The notes under the pieces: generated by a model
What the model saw: the letters and a program-made list of their open reading frames with translations, nothing else
The model's database searches: none
What the model was told of the DNA's origin: nothing
Assembly: GCF_964340395.1 (NCBI RefSeq)
Contig: NC_135567.1
Coordinates: 15,935,306 to 15,950,305, forward strand
Source: Glandiceps talaboti
Taxonomy: Eukaryota > Hemichordata > Enteropneusta > Spengelidae
Direction of reading: 5' to 3'
Length of the DNA stretch: 15,000 nt
In this document: positions 1 through 8,600 of the stretch, one piece after another
How positions within the stretch are numbered: the first letter of the stretch is position 1
Layout of the letters: every line of letters begins with the position of its first letter
Made by a program: the position numbers and the translations under genes

Positions 1-164
1 ACATACATACATACATACATACATACATACATACATACATACATACATACACACACACACATACATACATACATACATACATACATACACATACATACAT
101 ACATACATACACACATACATACATACATACATACATACATACATACATACATACATACATACAA
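1..164. repeat. (ACAT)n microsatellite with short (AC)n interruptions
   Basis: The left edge of the window is an almost pure ACAT tetranucleotide array, broken near 50-60, 88 and 112-115 by short AC runs. It probably continues beyond the window. It lies just downstream of exon 2 of the left receptor gene, so it is likely inside that gene's second intron. No coding potential is inferred. Confidence 0.97.
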
Positions 165-197
165 GTTTGTATTTATTTATTGTAACCTTACTTTTAC

Positions 198-274
198 CTT
201 TGCATGCTGAACCACCATTACTCCTGCTATTGTCACTTTGCTTCTTATGATACCCGTCACAGCATCTATATAAC
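198..274 (-). CDS. Left paralog coding exon 2: EMI-like CCDGY segment
   Basis: This is a 77-base exon with a CAG acceptor and a GTAAAAG donor. Joined to exon 1 it reads W-L-Y-R-C-C-D-G-Y-H-K-K and ends near a single Cys. It is 12 bases longer than the matching exon of the main gene because of a serine/asparagine/glycine-rich insertion before the last Cys. The difference is a multiple of three, so the frame is kept, which argues for a working gene. Confidence 0.82.
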
Positions 275-945
275 CTGCATAGATCGGAACTGGTAATTAA
301 CAATGGCTAATATCGGTTTTCAAAAATATGTACAGGAACATAATTCACATGAAGAACCTTAGTATTAAATGTATTTATAATGCTAGTATTGAGGAGTAGA
401 TGGATGATTTTGTGTTTTAATGTGTGTGGTGGCATATGGATGTATGTGGATGTATAGATGTATGTATCTATACGAATGTAAATAATAAATAAATTAATAA
501 ATAAATAATTAAATAAATGAATAAATAAATAAATAAATAAATAAATAAAATGATTTGTGTTTTATATTGCACCTTCCCACTCTGTGCTCAAAGCGCTTTA
601 CAATATAATTGCCATTTGATTGGCCTTTCCAGTTTATCTAAAGATATTAATATACGTGTATATTAGAAAGGAATAATTAAAAAGGGTCGTGTATGCTAAT
701 TTATGTAAATTGCTCTATTGTACTGTTGCTACTCATAATCTATAGATGGCACTATTCTTATTGGCTGAGAATTAGGATATGAATACATTTACATGTAAAA
801 CTTACCAGTTATCATCAAGCTCAAACCATTTACATGCATGGGGGTCATCTTGATCAACCACATCTAGTAGATATGAGTCACTGCTTAAACCATTTCTTAC
901 GTATACGTATAGTAAAATAATAATGACGTAGCCGAGTTTTTTCAT
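198..945 (-). CDS. Partial multi-EGF receptor paralog (5' two coding exons; gene runs off the left edge)
   Basis: Two coding exons of a gene related to the main receptor gene at 4908-9386. Exon 1 (945-806) encodes a signal peptide beginning MKKLGYVIIILLYVYV and then DPHACKWFELDDNW. Exon 2 (274-198) continues LYRCCDGYHKK and ends at a Cys-Lys. The main gene has DPNACQWFEYNDSW and IYRCCDGYFKN at the same places. Exon 1 ends at a GTAAG donor in phase 2 and exon 2 at a GTAAAAG donor in phase 1, the same phases as the paralog, and the exon-2 acceptor reads ATGCAG. EGF, membrane and tail exons should lie to the left of the window. By analogy with the paralog this is a secreted or membrane receptor N-terminus; its full function cannot be judged. 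It could be a pseudogene further downstream, but both exons are open and have intact splice signals. Confidence 0.85.
480..549. repeat. (AAAT)n-type A/T microsatellite
   Basis: A degenerate AATA/AAAT tetranucleotide run lies within intron 1 of the left paralog. The first half is interrupted by ATTA units and the second half is pure. Confidence 0.95.
806..945 (-). CDS. Left paralog coding exon 1: signal peptide and start of EMI-like module
   Basis: The ATG at 945-943 opens a 46-codon frame plus two bases. A Lys-Lys followed by a hydrophobic stretch (residues 4-16) is a signal peptide, and DPHACKWFELDDNW follows. The start is preferred because it gives a signal peptide of normal length and is preceded by CAAC, as is the ATG of the paralog. 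A TAG that could act as a splice acceptor lies about 12 bases upstream, at the same relative position as a candidate acceptor in the paralog. Confidence 0.85.
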
Positions 946-960
946 GTTGTCAATCTAGTG

Positions 961-993
961 GAATTAATTAATTGATTTAATTAATTAATTAAG
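961..993. repeat. TTAA-rich short tandem tract
   Basis: A short (ATTA)n stretch with partial self-complementarity lies just upstream of the left paralog's start codon. On the minus strand it would sit immediately before the candidate acceptor near 957 and would replace the usual pyrimidine tract, so that acceptor is weak. Confidence 0.8.
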
Positions 994-1169
994 TGATTTG
1001 TATTTTTGTCAAGCATTATTACACTGAATAAGTTACATTCATTTCATTTCATTTACAAAATACGCTTTTCCATGATATTTATTATTCGTCTGATGGATCT
1101 AAAATAACAATGGCTCGAACTTCTACAATATGAACTGCTTATAGCATTATGAATTTAAGTTGATGCGGG

Positions 1170-1256
1170 TTTATATTAAGAAAGTTAAGAAAAGTGACAA
1201 TGTGTACTTAAGATTTGAAACCGAAAATGATCATACACAAGGTCACTTTCGCTTTC
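1170..1256 (-). promoter_or_regulatory. Candidate upstream regulatory block of the left paralog: two ISRE-like sites and a TATA-like box
   Basis: Two matches to the IRF-type consensus GAAANNGAAA lie about 20 bases apart. GAAACCGAAA is at 1217-1226 on the plus strand, and GAAAGCGAAA is at 1256-1247 on the minus strand. A minus-strand TATAAA is at 1175-1170, about 225 bases upstream of the start codon at 945 and on the gene side of the two sites. The spacing would suit a promoter that drives the left receptor gene. That is an inference from motif matches alone; such short motifs also occur by chance in AT-rich DNA. Confidence 0.35.
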
Positions 1257-1372
1257 AAAAGACACAATTGAAATATTTACTGGCTTTTGAGAATAATGTG
1301 TGTATAGTTGTACAGTTGGTGTTTACACAAACATAACTTGTATGGAGACTAATGCTACTCTTTTGAATTTAG

Positions 1373-1394
1373 TATAAAAGGGACAGGTCACGTG
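1373..1394 (+). promoter_or_regulatory. TATA-like box followed by a CACGTG E-box
   Basis: TATAAAAG at 1373-1380 is followed nine bases later by the palindromic E-box CACGTG (1389-1394). The TATA motif reads on the plus strand, where no gene was recognised downstream. It may be chance. Confidence 0.15.
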
Positions 1395-1794
1395 GTTTTA
1401 TAAATGCTGTTATCTTGAAAAGACATTGAATTTTTATTAGCTGTTGCTATGGAAATTTATATAAATATAATTAATCACAATAGTGGCTAGATATTTAATA
1501 GGAATGAACGCAAATGAGGTGTAAATGTTATCAAAACCACAAAACACACGACTTTCAATTGTCTACAAATATAAAATTTTCGTTATTTTCATAAGCGATA
1601 TAATTATAGTAGTATCTGGATTTTTCTCTACGACCTTTTTGACTACAAATTAAAGTTACATAAAGCTATGTACACTGTTTTTTTAAAAATGAAATCTCAT
1701 AATATTTTATACCCTAAATAGTATTGAATCATTATGGATTTAAATATATTTGAGTAGCTGTACATAGTATGGTACAGCATATCTATCAAATTGA

Positions 1795-1816
1795 TTTTTG
1801 GGTCCGCACCCAAAAA
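1795..1816. repeat. Small perfect hairpin (TTTTTGGGT / ACCCAAAAA)
   Basis: Nine-base arms at 1795-1803 and 1808-1816 are separated by a four-base loop, CCGC. It may be a relic of a small inverted-repeat element. The A/T flanks extend the pairing slightly. Confidence 0.55.
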
Positions 1817-1819
1817 AAA

Positions 1820-3000
1820 TCACCACCCACTGAATCACGATTTTAACTCGATTCTCTACTACTTATAGATATAAACATATCTTCGTAGAAGACACAGTCC
1901 TCAATACTATACTTATATGTGACTGAATGGAGACATAATTTAAAAGAAATTGGTTGCATCAAATGAATACTATAGCGTGTCTGATAATGCAGGAATTTGC
2001 ATCAAGGTCAGAGGTCAACGTCCCACACGAAAGTTTAAACCTAGCAATATGGGGTAGGCACTTGAAAGTAGTTTCTATGTATTAATGTTTTTGAGTCATG
2101 TGTGTATTTCGGTTTTTCAATTATGCAATAGATATTGATTTTAACCACATAACCTCGGTCAAATCTTCGCATATCAAAAATACACGTTGATGATATTGCT
2201 GAGAAATGATGTATTACGGACAGACCGAGCCCGTAGTAATAGCCCCCCCCCCACCCACCGACGTCGATGCCTAATAAGCCTTTAATTAACATGTACAATG
2301 TCTAATGACTGGTGTACTAACACTTGTAAGTGAATACATTGTTGGTTGGCTCATTGAATAAAATTGATACCACAGTGAAGTATATGGCTGAAGCAGAGTC
2401 AGTATCGCCATGGTGTCGGTGGCAATTACTTGTGTTGGAATTGAAATGATATTCAAGAGGGACACTCAATCTTTCCTTTCCACCGACAACATTATTTAAG
2501 CTTTGGCTTGGTTTCTCGGGCCCCCCTAAAGACATTGCATCGAGACACTACCCCTGTCGACTTATTTGGGCTATAATTTCTGCAAAGTCTTGGGCATATA
2601 GGTACTCGCAGCTGTATTTGACAGCACCACGGTATCCAAGTATTTCGGACGACCGTGATTTAGTCTTGATAGTATTGAAATGTCCAACTTTTTACAACTG
2701 AATATTACACTTTGATGTTCTTTTCTGAAAAAATGTGGCACTTTTTATGGATTAGGTGAAACGAAACGATTGATTGCACAGTACGCCAACTCTTGAATTG
2801 CGACTCTACGGACTTTATATCAAAGTTTTACAATTTACAAAAAATCTGATTACGAAGTATGAAAATAGCCTTTGCCCTGTATAACAATTTCATAGGGGCA
2901 AATCGTACAACGATATAGTGCTATATTAAGTAATGTAATACCGATGTCTTCTTTGGAAATAACACAATAATTAAAAAGACTTATTATGAACAATATTGAG
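1820..3000. other. Intergenic stretch with no supported gene
   Basis: This is AT-rich, non-repetitive sequence between the left paralog and the 3' end of the main gene. It has a short poly-C run at about 2244-2252. Open stretches here are under 90 codons, start at weak codons and have no recognisable domain. A minus-strand ATG in a good initiation context occurs near 2413, but its frame closes after about 42 codons and has no clear splice partner. Confidence 0.6.
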
Positions 3001-3023
3001 ATGAATATGACGAATTGACTTAC

Positions 3024-3120
3024 CTTGCCAAATAGTGTGGAGCTCATATTTAAATGGTCCGCTATATTGAGCAGGAGATATGAAACCAATACACAGTTGA
3101 GCTTGTGAAATGTTAACCGA
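3024..3120 (-). other. Candidate non-coding 5' exon of the left paralog (donor only)
   Basis: On the minus strand GGCAAG|GTAAGT at 3029-3018 is a near-perfect splice donor. The sequence before it is not recognisably coding. It lies about 2 kb upstream of the left paralog's ATG, which has a possible acceptor 12 bases before it. An untranslated first exon is therefore possible. The 5' boundary is unknown and the upper coordinate is nominal. Confidence 0.2.
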
Positions 3121-3302
3121 TCTGAATGGGGAGGAGTTGCACATTGCTGCAGTGGTTTATCACATCGAAACCGCCCATTTGATTGTGGCTAGACTAAAAG
3201 GTGGTCGTATTTGGTTGAAGGGACACAACTGTCCGACTTTTCCTGGTGTATTTCTGGTGTAATTACCAACTGCATAGTTCACTGTTTGATGGAAAGTCGG
3301 GA

Positions 3303-3563
3303 CAATTGGGAACTTGCAATCCAGACTGAGCATGCTCAGACGCAAATGATTATGGGATTATCTAGATCTGTGTGGTTATTGTAATACCTAATCTGGAGCT
3401 ACTGATAAAATCAACCTCCCACAATGGTCAGGGTAACTATGAATTAATTATTTGTGGTTACAAACAATGTATCAACATTGTTTGCAATAATAATTGATTA
3501 GTATTTATTATCACTTTCCCATGATGCAACATTCAACATGGCGGGTTTGCAAGTTCCCCATTG
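3303..3563 (+). mobile_element. MITE-like non-autonomous element, copy 1, with 20-bp terminal inverted repeats
   Basis: The element is about 261 bases long and bounded by imperfect inverted repeats, CAATTGGGAACTTGCAATCC at 3303-3322 and its near-complement at 3544-3563 (18 of 20 matching). Inside are a palindrome GAGCATGCTC (3328-3337) and AT-rich sequence with ATTGATTAG and TTATTATCAC motifs. A second copy in the opposite orientation lies at 8737-8976 and matches along almost its whole length (roughly 85% by eye). There is no coding capacity, so movement would need a transposase supplied elsewhere. No clean target-site duplication was found, only a possible short GGGA on both sides, so the superfamily is not assigned. 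Confidence 0.8.
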
Positions 3564-4017
3564 GGAATCGTCTAGAGTTGGAGGACGGGACAATGTTTTA
3601 TATTTGCTATTTATTGTGCCCATTGGTGGCGCCCTTTTCGCTGATGATAGTAAGTACATCTAGTTTGCCTGACAATATTTTTTTCCCGCTAAAGCATCTT
3701 AACTTGCCTATAGCTACCTCAGTTTTGCCGTATGATGAGTCAACTTTACGACGATTGACACCTCCGCACTATCTCCAGTAATCGCTTCCCTTGGAAATGC
3801 GTGCGATTTTTATGAAAAGACCGCGTTTTTAAGAATTCTGTTTGTGAATGACGTTTGCTCTCCAAGCTCTCATTAACATGTTTCACGGAAGTTCAAAGAT
3901 ATTTCGTTATAATTAAATCCATTACTTCACACTATGATAACACTAGAAGTCCGAGGCTTGATAACTCCATTTCTTGTTCATGCACAAAGTGTACCAAATA
4001 ACATTGTCAATAATGTT
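3564..4017. other. Intergenic stretch with no supported gene
   Basis: The plus-strand open frame here starts inside the MITE and shows no domain, so it is judged spurious. Nothing else was recognised before the candidate polyadenylation signal of the main receptor gene. Confidence 0.55.
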
Positions 4018-4023
4018 TTTATT
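4018..4023 (-). terminator. Candidate polyadenylation signal (AATAAA) of the main receptor gene
   Basis: Reading down the minus strand from the stop codon at 4908, this is the first canonical AATAAA found. It gives a 3' UTR of about 0.9 kb. The sequence beyond it contains a TTTGGTACACTTTGTG stretch that could act as the downstream GU-rich element. No competing AATAAA or ATTAAA was seen between 4023 and 4908, although a variant signal could be used. Confidence 0.45.
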
Positions 4024-4907
4024 AGCATACAAGGTAAATAAACAAATACAAAAAATTAATAAAGAAAAAGAAAGCGAGCTTAATAGCAAGCTTATAAAGT
4101 TTCCCTTCAATCACTTCACTGAATCACTTTCATAAGATAAAGTTGATAAACAAAGGAAAACAGACAGGTAAACAAACAAGACAATATTTGATAGCTTGGC
4201 GAATCATCATATTATGTAATAAGAAATTGCGTGTATTTCAGTCTGTTAAACAGCGCCAACAACGACGAATCCTTTGTGTATACGTCAGACCATTGCTTCT
4301 ACAGAGCGAGTAATAGTTTTGCCTCTTGGCGCCAATACATTGGGCTGTATCTTGTAATTTACATATAAACATGCGATCCAAAGAGGTCACGACCTCGAGA
4401 TTTTGCATATCTTTCAAGGCATGCGTACAACGTTGAAATGAATGATTTGTGATTTAAATTGCCAATAACGACGTCTACTTAGTTTTTTAACCCAAGGTAA
4501 TAAAATCTAAAATACTACATACCACAAAAACAAGTGTACAAATACAATGAAGGAATATTTACAGGTTTCTGCCTATAAAGATGGCTACCAGACACATTCC
4601 AATGTCGTCAACTATGCAATGAATACAAAATTCGAATCATAATGAATACTCTTCAGTCATTATAAACCATCATGGTAGTAATTAAAATATGAAAAATGTA
4701 ACAAATACGTAACAATAATGCAACAATGGCATTGACGCAATTTGTTTGTATAAGTGAATACTAACTAAATTCACATTATGAACTCGCCATGACCCCTGCC
4801 AGTAATCTGCATGTCACTACCTTACTCACTGTATACAGCACACTAATATTTGAACTCGGTTGGCTTCTTGTTAATATGATGCCTAAGAATGTGACTTTTG
4901 AAGTTGT
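4024..4907 (-). other. Probable 3' untranslated region of the main receptor gene
   Basis: This AT-rich sequence lies between the stop codon and the candidate polyadenylation signal. It contains a TTGGCGCCAA palindrome near 4325-4334 and no recognisable coding exon. The assignment is inferred only from its position. Confidence 0.4.
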
Positions 4908-5685
4908 TCATTTTGTCTTTTTAAATGCCAGAAAGGTCTGTAATTCATTACGCACTTCTCTATGTATCACTCTATGTTCGACTGGTATTTGTATTAATTC
5001 CTCTACTTCCAGTAATTTGTCTTCATGTGGATCATAGGATGTTTTTGTTTTGATGGGCACTTCATCTTCAGAATCGTCACCCTGGATGTCAGAATGTTCA
5101 GCTTGTGGGTAAGTGTCCAGAATGTCAGTCGTTACTTTTGCAGCTGGCGTGGTTACTCGTTCGTCTACTGGCAAAGTTTGCAGAATATTGTCATCATTGT
5201 CTTCTTGTTGTCCACGATGTTCAACTGGTTGGGGTTGGGCCAAACTCTCAGGGGTGTCTACTGGACGTGGCGCTATTAACTGTTCACCGTTCACATTGTG
5301 ATCATCAGTGTCTTGCTTCCTGCAATGTTCAGCTGGATTTGGATAGACTCTAAGTTCAGGAATGCCTGGCACAGTTTCAAGTTCATTGGTATTAACATAC
5401 ACTTGTCTTTCTGAGAGCTCAACAGGTTGGGGATGAACCACAATAACAGGTGTCTCCACTTGAGCTGGACCACTACCATGTCCTTCACAACCTTCTAGAA
5501 CATGGACAATGATTTCTGGCGTCTCTTCCCGAATTGGCAGAGATACTTGATTTTCTTTATTTGGTGATGGGTGAAGTAATAATTCTTCCTCTCCATCTTT
5601 TGACGGGATAACTGTAACATTTCTATTTTCATCTGCTGAATGGTTGACCTCTAATGGTTCGTAGTTAGGATTTATATTGCGACGT
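4908..5685 (-). CDS. Receptor coding exon 6: cytoplasmic tail with NPNY motif and internal repeats
   Basis: The last coding exon is entered at TTTCATGTAG|A in phase 2 and ends at TGA (4910-4908). RRRNINPNYEPLEVN follows the membrane: NPNY (476-479) fits NPxY PTB-domain motifs, and YEPL overlaps it as a YxxL-type sorting or SH2 site. YVNT at 567-570 fits the Y-x-N pattern recognised by Grb2-type SH2 domains. The remainder is acidic, proline-rich and probably disordered, with five degenerate copies of a PQPVEH-like block followed by acidic residues (near 556, 594, 633, 672 and 708). No kinase, TIR or death domain is present. The stop position was read directly; the function is inferred. Confidence 0.85.
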
Positions 5686-8600
5686 CTACATGAAAAATAT
5701 AATGCGATGATATGATTGTAAAATTGATATATTGAGAGGGTTATTCATATTATTTTTACAATTATACTACTCATTGATGACAAAAAGTGTGGCCTTATAT
5801 TTACGTCATAAAATGAAATAAAATACACTTGCGAAAAATTGAATAAATAGACAAACAAACAAACAAACAAACAAACAAACAAACAAACAATCCAAATAAA
5901 CATACATACATACATACATACATACATACATACATACATACATACATACATACATGCATACATACATACATACATACATACATACATACATACATACATA
6001 CAAACAAACAAACAAACAAACAAACAAAACAAACAAATCAAACAAACAAACAAACAAACAAACAAACAAAAATGATTAATTAAATGAGCAAATACTCACT
6101 AAAGTTTGATATTCAGTGAGGAATTCAATATTATAATGATAGATAAGAAGCCATTGTCAACATAAGTAAGTCTACATACCTATTGTTTTTACGATTCTTT
6201 GTAACGACTATATACATAACAATGGCTATCCCGACGACAGTTAGTATTACAGCAATTGATACCAGTGTTACTATAAGTGTTGACATATGTGCACCTTCCG
6301 AATCTTTTCCTTCTAAACCAGGCACTGGTACTATAGAGTAAAAGAATATATACTAAATTAGATGTTGAGTACACTTAGTGCACCATGTCAGGCTTGTGGA
6401 TAGTTTACATCATAAATACATCATATTCATATCATCTTCAATGATTGGCATAGATTGTATCACGTGGCATGGACTAGAGAAACAAAGTTACCTCAATATT
6501 TGCATATGATAGCACTAGTCATATTCTATTTTACCTAGTGCGCTATTCATGTAGTACAGAAGTCTCATTGGGAATAATCAGAAGAGAAACTTGCTGTTAG
6601 TAGGTAGTTTTAGCACAGCGTGAGAGAGACTAAGAGGTACAGTTGGTCGAACATTGTTGTATATATTTTTTTTATCAAGGGGAGTACTTTCAATAGCAAC
6701 CATTCTTCAAATTGTTAAGAGATAGCCAAACTTCCTACCATTGATAAATATTCTTCCAGTTCCATTTAGGATTGCTGTTGTGGCATTTTTGCAGTCACAT
6801 TCAGCAGTCAAGGAATCAACCATACATAAACTTGCACACGATCCAATCCTGTAAAGATTACAAAAAAGTACTGACCCAAGGCATAAGTGCGCATGAACAA
6901 CTTACAATGCGCATGCGCACTATTATTTTGTGCCATATTTTAACACTCTTATATATAGACTGCAAAATACCTTTGGAGTAATTGATACGCAATAAAACAT
7001 CAATATTAGAATTACTTTATTGCGCGAAGGCGACACAAGGGCTGGTAAATGTGGCTTTCTCGTATAATGACCATTTGTTGATCCATGCTTGAATTTTTTC
7101 ATGATTAAAATTTTTGACTTTGGCAATCACTAACCTTGTTGGTTGTACTGACAGACAAGTTCCATCCACAGGATTACAGTGACCAGATTCACAGGAAGAA
7201 CACTGTTGTTTACAACTGTCACCATAGTAACCAACATCACAACTTTCAGAACATTCCGTACCTTGCCAACCAGGTTTACAAGAAGTGCATACATCACCAG
7301 TTATACAATCGTGACAATTCTCAGGGCATGGAATATCACAAAGCTTTCCCTTCCACCCTTTCCGGCAGGTACACTCACCTGTCACGTGATCACAAGCGGC
7401 ACCATAGAAACATCGACACAGGTTTGAACATTTGTCGCCAAAGAAGCCAGGGCGACATGGCTGTTCACATCTGCTGCCTTGCCAACCAGGTGTACACTCA
7501 CAGTCCCCCTTCTCTGGTGTACAAATATCACCATTATAACAATGTAAACACTTGTCGTGACAGAAAACGTCGCCATTAATTATAGTTCCTGTATCACACA
7601 TAGTGCAGTCTTGACCTTTCCAGCCATCAGTACACTGACAGACAGAGCTGTCATCTTCACCACACGCACCCCCATTAAAACATAAACATTGATATTCACA
7701 ACTATTGCCATAGTAACCTGGTTTACAAAAACAACTACCGTCGATTTGGTTGCATAATGAATTTCCCGAACAAACACACTGTTGACTACAAGAATCACCA
7801 TAGAAACCAGCAGTACAGAAACAGTCCCCATTGACGTCACATTCAGAATTATCAGAACACGAGCATTTATATTCACACACAATCCCAAAGTAACCCGGAT
7901 GACAAATACATGAACCGTCAATCGCATCGCATTCAGCATTGATGCCACAATTACATGTAAACTGACAAGTGTTGCCATAGAAACCAGAAGGGCACAAACA
8001 TGAACCGTCGACTTTGCTGCACACTCCAGTTTTACAAATACATGTTTGTTTACAGTTCGTACCATAGTAGCCATCATGACATTCTGTAAAAACAGTGGCA
8101 ATAAAAGAATAACTGTATTTATTGATATAAGCTGTTGAATAGCTCAAACACGGTATGTGTGGGGTCATTTAGGCAGGCTGATAATCCCGGACCGATGACG
8201 TCATTACATTCTGGGGTCATACAAAGTACACCGAAGTAGCACACGATTATAGTTACCACTAAACACAAATACATATAATATTATGTATATTTCTATATTT
8301 CAAAAGTTTCGTATTATTATTTACTCACTATTTTGCTAGCATTGGTTGCTATGACAGCAGAAATAAAACTTGATATGGAAATCGAAATTAAAGAGTGTTC
8401 CATCATTTGTCTTGTGTGCTCTTTAGTACTCTTTCAAACATTTACATAAATTACTACATTATTCTATTCTACCAATCAGGGGAATATCAGACTGTTTCAG
8501 GCACCAACTTTAAACTGATGAAGTTACCAGACTGTTTCCTCATTCAAATCCAATGTGAAGTTACCAGATTGTTACCTGATACAAACTAAACAAGTCATTA

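Noticed and set aside
2041-2535. Two minus-strand frames of 85 and 72 codons
   Set aside because: One is glycine/tyrosine-rich only because of a poly-C run; neither has a domain, a good start or splice sites.
2850-3089. Minus-strand hydrophobic 79-codon frame
   Set aside because: It has no ATG at the required place and runs through a strong splice donor at 3024, after which the sequence is probably intron; only the donor was kept as a possible UTR exon end.
3494-3781. Plus-strand 95-codon frame
   Set aside because: It starts within the inverted-repeat element and shows no recognisable protein feature.
5330-5345. Second NPxY motif in the tail (NPAEH)
   Set aside because: There is no tyrosine at the fourth position; it belongs to the repeated PQPVEH-like blocks.
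4789-5353. Plus-strand frames opposite the tail exon
   Set aside because: Shadows of exon 6, which is supported by phase, the NPNY motif and internal repeats.
4908-5685. ITAM-like signalling motif in the tail
   Set aside because: No pair of YxxL/I sites with the usual 6-12 residue spacing was found; only single tyrosine motifs are present.
5745-6069. Minus-strand frames of Cys-Val-Met-Tyr repeats
   Set aside because: Artefact of the AAAC/CATA microsatellite inside intron 5 of the receptor gene.
7136-7579. Plus-strand frame of 147 codons
   Set aside because: It lies antisense to the EGF exon; its His/Tyr/Asn-rich composition mirrors the Cys-Gly repeats on the other strand and it shows no domain.
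7580-8101. Second minus-strand frame of 173 codons through the EGF exon
   Set aside because: It is a +1 shadow of the EGF frame, rich in Val and Met, without cysteine spacing or splice continuity.
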